A program made the translations under genes and the position numbers. Source: an uncultured Pelagibacteraceae bacterium (GTDB lineage: Bacteria; Pseudomonadota; Alphaproteobacteria; Pelagibacterales; Pelagibacteraceae). From it: 64,000 nt of DNA. Positions 22,663 to 33,424 of the stretch are shown here, one piece after another (positions within the stretch are counted from its first letter, which is position 1; every line of letters begins with the position of its first letter). The stretch covers positions 31,785 to 95,784 of the forward strand of contig CACPOY010000004.1 of the NCBI GenBank assembly GCA_902635685.1, written 5' to 3'. The notes under the pieces are model-generated. The model searched no databases. It saw only the letters and a program-made list of their open reading frames with translations, and had not been told where the DNA came from.

Positions 22663-23399
22663 TAATTACTGGTGCAGCTACAAGGATAGGTGCTGCAATT
22701 GCAGAAAAATTATCAGGGCCAAATAAACAAATTGTAATTCAATATCATAAATCTAAGTCAAAAGCTGAAAATCTAAAAAAAAAACTTCAAAATTATGGGA
22801 CAAAAATTTATTTAATTAAAGGAGATCTTAGTAAGGAAAAAGATATCATTAAAATTGTTAAATTTTCAAAATCAAAAATGAAATTTTTTGACTGCTTAAT
22901 AAACAATGCCTCATTATTTGAAAATGACAAATTAGAGAATTTTACCTCAAAAAGCTGGGAAAAACATATTTCAACAAATCTTAAGGCTCCTGCTCTTTTT
23001 ACAAAAGAATTTTCAAAAAATATCAAAGGGAAGAACAACAATATTATTAATATAATTGATCAAAGGGTATTTAAGCTTACTCCGTATTTCTTATCATACA
23101 CATTAAGTAAAACCGGACTTTATACTTTAACCAAAACAAGCGCGATGAGTTTGTCACCAAATATCAGAGTTAATGGAATAGCTCCTGGACCAACAATTAA
23201 AAATAAAAGACAATCTGAAAAACATTTTAAAAGCCAATATTTAGCTACACCACTTAAACAGCAAGTTGATGTTAATGAGATTTGTAATGCAGTTGACTTT
23301 TTTATTAAAAACAGTTCTATTACAGGTCAAGTTTTAGCAATAGATAGTGGTCAAAGCTTAAATTGGCAAACACCTGATATAATTAAAGGAAAGGAATGA
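22644..23399 (+). CDS. SDR oxidoreductase of FolM/PTR1 pteridine-reductase type
   Basis: TGAATRIG (TGxxxRxG), D-x12-YxxxK ([18 protein letters not shown]); directly upstream of folB-like gene. Confidence 0.8.
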
Positions 23400-23821
23400 A
23401 AAAAAATAATTTTAAAGTAGTTAAAATAGATAAAAATAAAAGCTTATTTAACTACGAGAAAAAAATTCTAATTAATGAACTTATTTTAGATTTAAAGCTT
23501 GGCTATTATGATTTTGAGAAGGAGAAAACACAAAAAGTAAAGTTCAGCTTGGAAATTGATTATCAAGATAAAAAACCCTCAAATGATAAAGACCTTAGAT
23601 CAATTGTAAATTATGCCACTATTGTAAAGTTAATTAAAAAACTAATTAAAAGGAAACATTATAATTTCTTAGAAACTTTGGCCGAGGCCGTTTTTGATGA
23701 ACTTTTCAAGGACAAGAGAATAGGTAAAATAATGCTTAAAATTGAAAAATTAGAAATTCTTAAACAATGTTCATCTGTTGGTATTCAAATTACAAAAAAA
23801 AGAAGTCATGATAAGTTCTGA
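23396..23821 (+). CDS. folB: Dihydroneopterin aldolase-like (FolB family)
   Basis: [61 protein letters not shown]. Confidence 0.82.
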   Translation: MKKNNFKVVKIDKNKSLFNYEKKILINELILDLKLGYYDFEKEKTQKVKFSLEIDYQDKKPSNDKDLRSIVNYATIVKLIKKLIKRKHYNFLETLAEAVFDELFKDKRIGKIMLKIEKLEILKQCSSVGIQITKKRSHDKF

Positions 23822-25643
23822 AATTGGCAAAGAAGTAATTAAAAAAGAACTGCCTCTAATTCCTAAACATCCAGGTGTATACAAGATGTTAAATGATAAA
23901 GGGGATATTCTCTATGTAGGTAAAGCAAAAAATTTGCCTAACAGACTAAAAAGTTATGTGGCGGAAAAAAATCATATTATAAGAACTGAAAGAATGTTAT
24001 CTCAAACAAGAAAACTTGAGATAACTACTACATCAAATGAAAGCGAAGCTCTACTTCTTGAAGCGAATTTAATCAAAAAATATAAACCAAAATTTAATAT
24101 CCTTTTAAGAGATGATAAATCTTTTCCTTTTATTTTTATTGGTAACAAAGATAAATGGCCACAAATAAAAAGACATAGAGGAAAAAAAACAAAAGAAGGT
24201 TTTTATTTTGGACCTTTCGCATCAGCAGGCTCAGCTAATTGGACAATAAAAATGATACAAAAAATTTTCCACTTAAGAGTTTGTGATGATACTGTCTTTA
24301 AAAACAGGCAACGTCCTTGTATCCTATATCAGATCAAAAGATGTTCTGGACCTTGTGTTGGATACATAAATGATGATGAGTATAAAAGAACTGTGGAAGA
24401 TGCGATCGAATTTGTGTCTGGTAAATCAAGAAAAATACAGAAAAGCCTCTCAGACCAAATGGAAAAGGCAAGCGATAATTTAGATTTTGAAAAAGCTGTA
24501 ATCTTAAGAGATAGAATAAAATCTTTAAATATTATTCAATCGTCTCAAAGAATTAATGAGGCAAATTTAATTGAAGCTGACGTAATCGCTGGCTATAAAG
24601 AGTCTGGTAAAACTTGCATTCAGGTCTTCTTTTACAGATCAAAACAAAATTGGGGTAATCAAGCTTTTTTTCCAAAACATGATCCCGATGAAAAGTTAAG
24701 TGATATATTAAACTCTTTTGTTTCTCAATTTTATGAAAATAAAAGTGTTCCTTCATCAATTATATTATCTGAAGAAATCAAAGAAAAAATTTTAATTGAA
24801 AAAACTTTATCTCAAAAGGAAGAAAAACAAATCGATATATCCATTGCAAAGAAAGGATCAAAATTAAAAGTAATTAATCAAGCAATTAAAAATGCTAAAG
24901 ATAGCCTCACTAGAAAACTTTACGAAAGTCAGAATAATAGAGAATTATTTGATGCAGTAGCAAATAAATTTAATTTAGAAACCAATATTAATTTGATAGA
25001 GGTTTATGATAATAGTCATATCCAAGGAACTAATAGTGTAGGTGCGTTAATCGCTTATGGAGATGAAGGATTTATTAAAAAAAGATATAGAAAATTTAAT
25101 ATTAAGATCCAAAAGAATAAACAAGATGACTATGGTATGATGCGGGAGGTGCTAAATCGAAGATTTAAAAGAGTTATACAAGAAAAAGATAACTATCTAA
25201 CTTTTCCCGATCTAGTTCTGATTGATGGTGGAAAAGGCCAGTACTCGGTTGCAAGAGAAACTCTTAATGAACTAGGCCTTCATGACTTACCAATAGTTGC
25301 AATAGCAAAAGGGAAACTTAGAAACAGTGGTAACGAAACCTTTTTTCATGATGGTAAAGAATTTAAATTTGCTAAAAATGACCCTACTCTATTTTTTCTT
25401 CAGAGAGTGAGAGATGAGTCTCATCGGTTTGCGATCAGTGCTCATAGAGCTAAAAGGAAAAAAGGATTAAGTAAATCACTGTTAGATCAGATCGAAGGTA
25501 TTGGTTCTATTCGAAAAAGAGCTTTATTAAACCACTTTGGCTCCGCTAGAGCAGTAGAATCTGCAAGTCTTGATGAAATAAAATCAGTTGAAGGCGTAGA
25601 AGCAAAAGTTGCTAAAAAGATATATAATTTTTTTCATGAGTAA
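23808..25643 (+). CDS. uvrC: Excinuclease ABC subunit C (start moved to ATG 23808)
   Basis: [49 protein letters not shown]-terminal HhH. Confidence 0.97.
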   Translation: MISSEIGKEVIKKELPLIPKHPGVYKMLNDKGDILYVGKAKNLPNRLKSYVAEKNHIIRTERMLSQTRKLEITTTSNESEALLLEANLIKKYKPKFNILLRDDKSFPFIFIGNKDKWPQIKRHRGKKTKEGFYFGPFASAGSANWTIKMIQKIFHLRVCDDTVFKNRQRPCILYQIKRCSGPCVGYINDDEYKRTVEDAIEFVSGKSRKIQKSLSDQMEKASDNLDFEKAVILRDRIKSLNIIQSSQRINEANLIEADVIAGYKESGKTCIQVFFYRSKQNWGNQAFFPKHDPDEKLSDILNSFVSQFYENKSVPSSIILSEEIKEKILIEKTLSQKEEKQIDISIAKKGSKLKVINQAIKNAKDSLTRKLYESQNNRELFDAVANKFNLETNINLIEVYDNSHIQGTNSVGALIAYGDEGFIKKRYRKFNIKIQKNKQDDYGMMREVLNRRFKRVIQEKDNYLTFPDLVLIDGGKGQYSVARETLNELGLHDLPIVAIAKGKLRNSGNETFFHDGKEFKFAKNDPTLFFLQRVRDESHRFAISAHRAKRKKGLSKSLLDQIEGIGSIRKRALLNHFGSARAVESASLDEIKSVEGVEAKVAKKIYNFFHE

Positions 25644-25651
25644 AAATAAAT

Positions 25652-26236
25652 ATGCTTAGAAAGATACCAAATATATTGACTGTTGGCAGAATTTTAATTG
25701 TGCCATTTTTTGTTTTAGCTTTTTATCTCCCTGGTTTTTATGGAGATCTTACTGCGTTAATTTTATTTATTGTTGCCTCTTTCACAGATTTTCTAGATGG
25801 CATGCTGGCAAGATTTCTTGGTGAAGAGTCCAAACTTGGGGAATTACTAGATCCAATAGCTGACAAAATTATTGTTGCAGCTGCCCTTATTTTGTTAGTG
25901 ATGGATGGCACTATTCGAAATTACGAGGTAATTGCTGCAATAATAATTCTTACGCGAGAAATTTTGATTTCTGGTCTTAGAGAGTTTTTGGCTAAAGGGG
26001 AAATTAAACTTCCAGTATCTAGTTTAGCTAAATTAAAAACAGTTTTGCAAATGGTTTCAATTGCACTTTTGCTTTCAGGTGAAACTGGAAACAAAATAAT
26101 TAATTTTCAAGATTATAATGCCCAGACCATTGGTATCATTCTTTTATGGCTTTCTGCGGCATTAACACTTTTTACTGGTTATGATTACATGCGAAAAGGT
26201 ATCGACCATGCTATTTCTGAGGACAATAAAGATTAA
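25652..26236 (+). CDS. pgsA: CDP-diacylglycerol--glycerol-3-phosphate 3-phosphatidyltransferase
   Basis: CDP-alcohol phosphotransferase motif DFLDGMLARFLGEESKLGELLDPIADK. Confidence 0.96.
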   Translation: MLRKIPNILTVGRILIVPFFVLAFYLPGFYGDLTALILFIVASFTDFLDGMLARFLGEESKLGELLDPIADKIIVAAALILLVMDGTIRNYEVIAAIIILTREILISGLREFLAKGEIKLPVSSLAKLKTVLQMVSIALLLSGETGNKIINFQDYNAQTIGIILLWLSAALTLFTGYDYMRKGIDHAISEDNKD

Positions 26237-27114
26237 GCTGCCTTTTTTTTTCTAACAACCAGCTGATAACTCTCGTTTAAGTCTATAATCATTTCACAAA
26301 CTTTAAATTGATTATTTGCGATACAAGAAACTGGTGTAACCTCAGCAGCAGTGCCTGTTAAAAAACAACCAACAAAATCTTTTAACTCTGAAGGACTTAT
26401 TTTTCTTTCATGAACTTTTATATTTTTTGATTTTGCTATCCCAATTACTGTTCTACGAGTAATACCATCTAAAAATGAGTCAGGTATTGGCGTGTGCAGT
26501 TCACCATTTTTGTCTTTAAAAAAAATATTAGCACCTGTTGCTTCAGCAATATTTCCCTCATGATCTAACATCAACGAGTCTGTGTAACCCTCTTTTTCCG
26601 CCTCATGTTTTGACAAAGTGCAAATCATGTAAAGACCAGAGGCTTTGGTATCCCAAGGAATTGTATTAGGAGCGGGCCTTCGCCAATTTGAAATGTTTAA
26701 TTTTATACCCTCGATTTTTAATTTTGGATCAAAATAAGAGCCCCATTCCCATGTTGCGATAGCGACATGAATCTTTGTCTGCTGTGCAGATATTGCCATC
26801 ATTTCACTTCCTCGCCATGCTACAGGTCTAACGTAACCATTTTCTACGTTCTGAACAACTATAATTTTTTTTGAAGCCTCATTAATCTCTCTCTCAGTGT
26901 AAGGAATCTCAAAACCCATTCTTTTTGCTGAGTAAAAAAATCTTGAAGTATGTTCCTCTAATTTAAATATTGAACCATCGTAAACTCTTTCGCCTTCAAA
27001 TACACAACTTGCATAGTGTAAGCCATGACTTAATACATGAACTTTAACATCTGACCAATCCACAAAGTCATTGTTATACCAAATTTTACCATTTCTTTTA
27101 TCGTAAGGTATCAT
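26233..27114 (-). CDS. ilvE: Branched-chain amino acid aminotransferase
   Basis: HVLSHGLHYASCVFEGERVY; YTDSLMLDHEGNIAEATGANIFF. Confidence 0.95.
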   Translation of the reverse strand: MIPYDKRNGKIWYNNDFVDWSDVKVHVLSHGLHYASCVFEGERVYDGSIFKLEEHTSRFFYSAKRMGFEIPYTEREINEASKKIIVVQNVENGYVRPVAWRGSEMMAISAQQTKIHVAIATWEWGSYFDPKLKIEGIKLNISNWRRPAPNTIPWDTKASGLYMICTLSKHEAEKEGYTDSLMLDHEGNIAEATGANIFFKDKNGELHTPIPDSFLDGITRRTVIGIAKSKNIKVHERKISPSELKDFVGCFLTGTAAEVTPVSCIANNQFKVCEMIIDLNESYQLVVRKKKAA

Positions 27115-27188
27115 GTCAGAAAATATTTTTTTTAATTATTCAAAAAAATATCTTTGTATCTTGAATATGTCAATATAACTTACCTATT

Positions 27189-27626
27189 ATGAAAGATTTA
27201 CTTTATCTAAAAGATGAACAATTAAAAGATTTAATTGAAAAACTTTTTATAGTTTATAGAGACACTTTCACCGATCCGAAAAAAATTCTAAATAAATATT
27301 CAATAGGTACCGCTCATCACAAAGTAATCCACCTTATTTCGACATACGAAGGTATTTCAATTTCTGAACTTTTGAAAAAATTAAAAATAACAAAACAAAG
27401 TTTGAATAGAGTTTTAAAAGATTTAACAAAGCTTGGCATTATCAAATTCGAAAAAGACGAACAAGACACAAGGATCAAACATGTGTATCTCAATGAAAAG
27501 GGAGAAAAAATTTTTCTCGAAATTTTCGAAACACAAAAAAAAAGAATATACAACGCATTATTAAACTCGAGTTCTGATGAGGTAGTAAACTTTGATAAGG
27601 TACTGAAAAAAATTATAAATGGATAA
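27189..27626 (+). CDS. MarR-family transcriptional regulator (PetP-like by context)
   Basis: wHTH ISELLKKLKITKQSLNRVLKDLTKLGIIKFEKDEQDTRIKHVYLNEKG. Confidence 0.88.
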   Translation: MKDLLYLKDEQLKDLIEKLFIVYRDTFTDPKKILNKYSIGTAHHKVIHLISTYEGISISELLKKLKITKQSLNRVLKDLTKLGIIKFEKDEQDTRIKHVYLNEKGEKIFLEIFETQKKRIYNALLNSSSDEVVNFDKVLKKIING

Positions 27627-28296
27627 ATTTTTAGCGCATATATTAGTAGTAGATGATGACGAGGGTATAAGATCCTTGGTAAAAAAATATTTAAATGAAA
27701 ATAATTATTTGGTTACAACTGCAAAAAATGCTGAGGATGCAACTGAAAAAATTGAAATAATTAATTTTGATATGATTATTTTAGACATAATGATGCCAGG
27801 TAAAAGTGGTCTTCAATTTATTAAAGATAATATTAATAAAATTTTGACACCTATAATATTACTAACTGCAAAAGGTACTACAGATGAGAGAGTTGAGGGA
27901 TTAGAAATAGGTGCAGATGACTATTTACCAAAACCATTTGAACCTAGAGAACTTTTGCTTAGAATTAAAAATATTCTAAAAAAAACTAAAGATAAAAATT
28001 TAAAAAAAGTAGTACAATTCTCAAATATTGAAATTGATTTAAACAAATTAATAATTCTTAAAAATAGAGAAGAATTTAAAATAAATATTACAGAAAAAAT
28101 TATTTTAGAAAAAATGATAAATAATCCTGGTAAAACATTTTCTAGGATTGATATAGGTAAACTTATAAATTTAGATAAGGAAAGATCTGTGGACGTAATT
28201 ATAACTCGTTTGAGAAAAAAAATTGAAATAGATCCAAAAAATCCAAAATTTTTACAAACTTTAAGAGGTAGTGGTTATGTTTTATGGATTGAATAA
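27619..28296 (+). CDS. OmpR/PetR-like response regulator
   Basis: ILVVDDDEGIRSLVKKYL; DMIILDIMMPGKSG; LTAKG; ADDYLPKPFEPREL; wHTH C-terminus. Confidence 0.95.
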   Translation: MDKFLAHILVVDDDEGIRSLVKKYLNENNYLVTTAKNAEDATEKIEIINFDMIILDIMMPGKSGLQFIKDNINKILTPIILLTAKGTTDERVEGLEIGADDYLPKPFEPRELLLRIKNILKKTKDKNLKKVVQFSNIEIDLNKLIILKNREEFKINITEKIILEKMINNPGKTFSRIDIGKLINLDKERSVDVIITRLRKKIEIDPKNPKFLQTLRGSGYVLWIE

Positions 28297-29596
28297 ATTC
28301 GTGAAAAATTTATTACCAAAAAGACTATTTTATAGAGCTTTACTAATTGTTGCAATTCCAGTTATTTTACTTCAACTTTTAGTCACAATTGTTTTTTTTG
28401 ATAGCCTTTGGATAAAAACTAACAAAGGGATGACAAGGGCCTTGGTTGGGGAAATTGATACTTTTATTGTCGCTTTTGATAAAGAGAATAATGACAAAGA
28501 TTATATCATAAATTTATTTTCAATTCATTTGGATTTAAATATAAAATATATTCAAGATAAAGAATTTAATTTCAAATTAAATGAAAGATGGTTTAGTCCT
28601 GTAGATAGATCTTTAAGAAGAGAATTGAAGTCTAGCATTGGTAACAATAAATTTTGGTTTAGCACTACTGACTATTTGGAATTAATAAACATAAGAATTA
28701 AATATAAAGAAGGATATTTTGAATTTTTAGTTCCAAGAGATAGAGTAACGGCATCCTCAGCAAGATTATTTGCTTTATGGATATCCGTGCCTGCAATTTT
28801 TTTAATTCTTGTTGCTATATTATTTTTAAAAAACCAAACTCGACCAATAACTAATTTAGCAAAAGCAGCAGAAAAATTTGGTAGAGGTGAAGAAGTTGAT
28901 GATTATAGACCATCAGGTTCACTTGAAATCAGACAGGCAGGTTATGAATTTGATAAAATGAGAAAAAGAATACTCAGACATTTAAATCAAAGATCTGAGA
29001 TGTTGTCTGGAATTAGTCATGATTTACGAACACCTTTAACTAGAATGAAATTGCAACTTTCCTTTGTAAAAGACAAAGAGATTTCCTCAAAATTAAATGA
29101 TGACATAAGTGAGATGGAAAAAATGCTCAATGAGTATTTACAATTTACCAGCTCATCTCAATCAGAAAAAAACGAAATATTTAATCTCTCAAAATTATTA
29201 AATGAGATAATAGAAAGATATGAAAATACATATATAACTAAAGATCTGGCTCAAAATATTTCGATAAATGGAAGAAAAAATTTATTAAAAAGAAGCTTTA
29301 ATAATATTATTGATAATGGTCTTAAATATGGAAAAAAAATCAATATTCAATTAAATAAAAATGGAAAAAATATATTTATTCTTATCGAAGATAATGGGCC
29401 AGGTATTCCAAAAGAAGAATACGAAAATGTTTTTAAACCATTTTATAAAATTGATAAAGGTAGAGGTGAGAATAAATCAAGTGTTGGTTTAGGGTTATCA
29501 ATAGCCTCTGATATTGTTAGATCTCATGGAGGATACATTAAACTCGACAAGTCATCAATGAATGGACTTGGAGTTAAGATCTTTTTGCCCGCTTAG
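28271..29596 (+). CDS. EnvZ-like sensor histidine kinase
   Basis: HAMP region; SGISHDLRTPLTRMKLQLSF H-box; IIDNGLKYG N-box; ILIEDNGPGIP. Confidence 0.95.
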   Translation: MVMFYGLNKFVKNLLPKRLFYRALLIVAIPVILLQLLVTIVFFDSLWIKTNKGMTRALVGEIDTFIVAFDKENNDKDYIINLFSIHLDLNIKYIQDKEFNFKLNERWFSPVDRSLRRELKSSIGNNKFWFSTTDYLELINIRIKYKEGYFEFLVPRDRVTASSARLFALWISVPAIFLILVAILFLKNQTRPITNLAKAAEKFGRGEEVDDYRPSGSLEIRQAGYEFDKMRKRILRHLNQRSEMLSGISHDLRTPLTRMKLQLSFVKDKEISSKLNDDISEMEKMLNEYLQFTSSSQSEKNEIFNLSKLLNEIIERYENTYITKDLAQNISINGRKNLLKRSFNNIIDNGLKYGKKINIQLNKNGKNIFILIEDNGPGIPKEEYENVFKPFYKIDKGRGENKSSVGLGLSIASDIVRSHGGYIKLDKSSMNGLGVKIFLPA

Positions 29597-29825
29597 TTTT
29601 TTTTTTACTTTTTTCTTGTAATAATGAAATTTTTTTTTCAATATTTTCAACTCTTTTTAAAAGAACTTCAAATTCCTCTTTACTCGTAAGTTTCATTCTA
29701 AAAACTATTTCATCCCTTTTAGATTTCAAAATACTTAAAATTTCTGATCCAAGGTCTTTTGATGTGATAAGGCCTTGCTCAAATATTTTAGTCAATTTAT
29801 TAAAAACAAATTTTGAATTTTTCAT
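29574..29825 (-). CDS. UbiK/BMFP-domain accessory factor-like small protein
   Basis: LTSKEEFEVLLKRVENIEKKISLLQEK coiled-coil C-terminus typical of BMFP/UbiK. Confidence 0.75.
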   Translation of the reverse strand: MKNSKFVFNKLTKIFEQGLITSKDLGSEILSILKSKRDEIVFRMKLTSKEEFEVLLKRVENIEKKISLLQEKSKKKTKRAKRS

Positions 29826-29869
29826 ATTTTTTTGTCATTATCTGATATAACCTATAGTTATTTATCAAA

Positions 29870-30652
29870 ATGTTCATTAATAATTTTGACCCAGTAGCGA
29901 TAAATTTTTTTTCACTAGAAATAAGATGGTACTCACTATCTTATATTTTTGGAATACTAGCAGGATGGCTTTTAGCTAAAAAATTTTTCATTAACAGCCA
30001 GGAAATTAAAACAAAATTTGATGATTATGTTACTTATCTTATTTTTGCTATTATTATAGGTGGGAGGTTGGGATATGTGCTATTTTATAATTTAGATTAT
30101 TATTTCGAAAATCCTATAGATATTTTTAAAGTCTGGCAAGGTGGAATGTCTTTTCATGGTGGGGTTATAGGAATAATAGTTGTAAGTGTTTGGTTCGCAA
30201 ATAAAAACAAACATAACGTTTTTAGTTATTTAGATGTCATCTCATTAGTTGCTCCAGTAGGAATTTTTTTGGGAAGAATTTCAAATTTTATAAACTCTGA
30301 ATTATATGGAACTCAAACGAGTCTACCCTGGGGTGTAAAATTTGTTAAAGTTGATAATTTGTATAGGCATCCATCACAATTATATGAAGCATTTTTTGAA
30401 GGTCTGATTCTTTTTTTAATTTTGATCTATCTTCACAAGAAAATAACTAATAAAAAGCCTGGTTTTATTTCTGGACTATTTCTAGTTTTTTACTCAATTT
30501 TTAGATTTGTAATAGAATTTTTTAGAGTACCAGACGACCAATTAGGTTATTTATTATTTAATCTCACTATGGGACAAATTATAAGTTTTGTGTTTTTATT
30601 ATTTGGATCATATTTAGTTGTTCAAAAATATGAAAATAAAAAAGAGTGGTGA
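29870..30652 (+). CDS. lgt: Prolipoprotein diacylglyceryl transferase
   Basis: GGRLGYVLFYN; WQGGMSFHGGVIG; LGRISNFINSELYG; RHPSQLYEAFFEG. Confidence 0.97.
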   Translation: MFINNFDPVAINFFSLEIRWYSLSYIFGILAGWLLAKKFFINSQEIKTKFDDYVTYLIFAIIIGGRLGYVLFYNLDYYFENPIDIFKVWQGGMSFHGGVIGIIVVSVWFANKNKHNVFSYLDVISLVAPVGIFLGRISNFINSELYGTQTSLPWGVKFVKVDNLYRHPSQLYEAFFEGLILFLILIYLHKKITNKKPGFISGLFLVFYSIFRFVIEFFRVPDDQLGYLLFNLTMGQIISFVFLLFGSYLVVQKYENKKEW

Positions 30653-31676
30653 AATTTCTTTAGATAAATTTATTGATTTATCTCTATATAATAAAAAATT
30701 CGGTTACTATATGAAAAAGAATCCTTTTGGTAAAAAGGGTGATTTTATTACAGCGCCAAATATTTCAAGACTTTTTTCAGAAATGATAGCTATTTGGATT
30801 ATTAGTTTTTGGAAAAACCTTGGGAGTCCTAGAAATTTTAATTTGATTGAACTTGGTGCAGGAAATGGTGAGATGATGAAAGTACTCTTAGAAAGCTTTC
30901 AAAATTTTCCGTCTTTTCTAGAGTCTTGTAATATCATTATCCATGAAAAAAGCCCAATCTTGATAAAGATACAAAAAGAAAGATTATCAAAATCTAAAAT
31001 TAATTGGGTTTCTCAAATAAATAAGATTGAAAAAAATCCAAGTATATTTATTGCAAATGAATTTTTTGATGCAATGCCAATCAAACAATTCAGAAAACAG
31101 AGAAATATTTGGTATGAAAAATTTGTTAATTTTGAAAATTACTCTAAAGCATCATTTATTGAGAAAAAAACTGATATAAAAAAGATTGAGAAAAGACTTA
31201 ATTTTAAAATTTCACAAAATCAAAACTTTATCGAATATTCTGAATTTGGTTTTGATTATTTAAAAAATATTTCAAATATAATCAAAAAAAATACTGGAGG
31301 ATTGTTAATAATAGATTACGGGTATCTTGGAAAAAAAATGAAAAATACTTTACAAGCAGTTTCTAATCACAAATTTGCCAATATTTTAGACAATATTGGA
31401 GAGGTAGATATTACACACAATATAAATTTTGAATTATTTAAAAAATTTACTCAAAAATTAGGGGGATTAGATAACAATTTGAACACTCAAAAAAACTTTT
31501 TGATTAAAATGGGAATAAAAGAAAGAGCAGAGATATTATCTAGAAATAAAAACTTCTCAAAAAAAGCTGATATTTTTTATAGATTAAATAGACTTATTGA
31601 TGAAAAACAAATGGGCACTTTATTCAAAGTAATGTTTATTAAAAGTAAAGAAATTAAATTCAACCTTGGTTTTTAA
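30630..31676 (+). CDS. MidA/NDUFAF7-like (DUF185) SAM-dependent methyltransferase
   Basis: FGKKGDFITAPNISRLFSEMIAIW; LIELGAGNGEMM; IANEFFDAMPIKQF. Confidence 0.9.
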   Translation: MKIKKSGEISLDKFIDLSLYNKKFGYYMKKNPFGKKGDFITAPNISRLFSEMIAIWIISFWKNLGSPRNFNLIELGAGNGEMMKVLLESFQNFPSFLESCNIIIHEKSPILIKIQKERLSKSKINWVSQINKIEKNPSIFIANEFFDAMPIKQFRKQRNIWYEKFVNFENYSKASFIEKKTDIKKIEKRLNFKISQNQNFIEYSEFGFDYLKNISNIIKKNTGGLLIIDYGYLGKKMKNTLQAVSNHKFANILDNIGEVDITHNINFELFKKFTQKLGGLDNNLNTQKNFLIKMGIKERAEILSRNKNFSKKADIFYRLNRLIDEKQMGTLFKVMFIKSKEIKFNLGF

Positions 31677-31678
31677 AA

Positions 31679-32440
31679 TTGATTACTTCTAAGATATTAT
31701 CGAAACAAAAAAAAATTAAACACGGTTTCTTTAATAGAATAGGAGGTAAGTCAAATGGAATTTATAAAAGCTTAAATTGTGGACCTGGATCTAATGATTT
31801 TAAATCAAAGATAAAAGAAAATTTAAAAATCGTTAAAAATAAAATTAACAAAAAATCTAGAAATATTTTCTTAATGCATCAGATGCATAGTAACAAAATT
31901 TTTTATATAAATAAAAATTTTAAATTTAGCAAAAAAAAAATTCAAGCTGATGCTGTTATTACTGATCAAAGACAAATACCTATAGCAATATTAACGGCAG
32001 ATTGTGCGCCAATACTGTTGTATGACAAAAAAAAGATCATGATAGCTGCAATTCATGCTGGATGGAAAGGTGCCTACAAAGACATAATTACTAAAGTAAT
32101 CAAGTTTATGTTAAATAAAGGGTGCAAAGAAAAAAATATTATTGCAACAATTGGACCGTGTATTCAAGTTGAAAGCTATAACGTAAAAGTTGATTTTCTA
32201 AAAAAGTTCTTAAAAAAAGATAAAAAAAATAAAGTCTTCTTTAAAGATATAAAAAATGGTCTTCATTTTAATCTACCTAATTTTATTAAATCCCGACTTA
32301 AATCAAACAAAATTTCAAATATTGAAGCCATTAAAATTGATACTTTTGATGATAAAAATAATTTTTTTAGCGCACGAAGATCATTAAGATTAAAACATGC
32401 TGATTATGGTAGAAATATTTCAATAATTATGATTAATTAA
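31679..32440 (+). CDS. PgeF/YfiH-like purine nucleoside phosphorylase-laccase domain protein
   Basis: HGFFNRIGGKSNGIYKSLNCGPGS; MHQMHSNKI; LTADCAPILLYD; IHAGWKGAYKDI. Confidence 0.93.
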   Translation: MITSKILSKQKKIKHGFFNRIGGKSNGIYKSLNCGPGSNDFKSKIKENLKIVKNKINKKSRNIFLMHQMHSNKIFYINKNFKFSKKKIQADAVITDQRQIPIAILTADCAPILLYDKKKIMIAAIHAGWKGAYKDIITKVIKFMLNKGCKEKNIIATIGPCIQVESYNVKVDFLKKFLKKDKKNKVFFKDIKNGLHFNLPNFIKSRLKSNKISNIEAIKIDTFDDKNNFFSARRSLRLKHADYGRNISIIMIN

Positions 32441-32448
32441 ACTTTTCA

Positions 32449-33381
32449 ATGAAACTGTTAACCGGAAATAGCAATAAAATACTCAGTAAAAATATTGCAA
32501 AGTATTTGAAGACAAAACTTGTGAACTCAAGTATTAGAAAATTTGCAGATGGTGAAATATACATCGAAATAAATGAAAATATTAGAGGTAATAGTATATT
32601 TATTGTTCAGTCTATATCATCTCCAGCAAATGATAACTTAATGGAATTATTGTTGTGTATAGACGCTCTTAAGAGATCTTCAGCAAAAAACATTACAGCT
32701 GTAATTCCATATTTTGGATATGCAAGACAGGATAGAAAGGTTATCCCAAGAACTTCTATATCAGCTAAATTGGTTTCAAATTTAATTACAAAAGCAGGTG
32801 CAGATAGAGTTGTAACAGTTGATCTGCATGCTGGTCAAATTCAGGGTTTTTTTGATATCCCTGTAGATAATCTTTTTTCAACACCAATATTTGCAAGACA
32901 TGTTAGGAAAAGAATTAAAAGCAAAAGGATTATTTGTGTAGCACCTGATGTAGGTGGTACTGAAAGAGCGAGAGCTCTCGGCAAACTTCTCAATGTAGGA
33001 TTGGCAATTGTTGATAAAAGGAGACCAAAGCCTGGTCAATCAGAAGTGATGAATGTTATCGGAGATGTAAAAAATCAAACATGTGTAATAGTTGATGATA
33101 TAATTGATTCTGGCGGTACTATTGTCAACGCTGCTAAAGCTTTAAAACAACGAGGAGCAAAAGAAGTTTATGTATATATTACACATGGAGTTCTTAGTGG
33201 AGACGCTGTTAAGAAAATTAAAAACTCAGTTATAAAAAATTTGGTGATTACCGATACAATAGATAACAGTCAAAAAACTAAAAATGTTAAAAATATAGAA
33301 GTTTTACCTATTTCAAGCCTCATGGGTGAAGCAATTAAAAGAATATCTAATTCCACTTCGGTATCTGATTTATTCAAATAA
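32449..33381 (+). CDS. prs: Ribose-phosphate pyrophosphokinase
   Basis: VIPYFGYARQDRKVIPRTSISAKLV; VDLHAGQIQGFF; VIVDDIIDSGGTI. Confidence 0.97.
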   Translation: MKLLTGNSNKILSKNIAKYLKTKLVNSSIRKFADGEIYIEINENIRGNSIFIVQSISSPANDNLMELLLCIDALKRSSAKNITAVIPYFGYARQDRKVIPRTSISAKLVSNLITKAGADRVVTVDLHAGQIQGFFDIPVDNLFSTPIFARHVRKRIKSKRIICVAPDVGGTERARALGKLLNVGLAIVDKRRPKPGQSEVMNVIGDVKNQTCVIVDDIIDSGGTIVNAAKALKQRGAKEVYVYITHGVLSGDAVKKIKNSVIKNLVITDTIDNSQKTKNVKNIEVLPISSLMGEAIKRISNSTSVSDLFK

Positions 33382-33424
33382 TTACCTTGATTATTTATAA
33401 ACATGGTTTAAAAAACTCTTCTTT

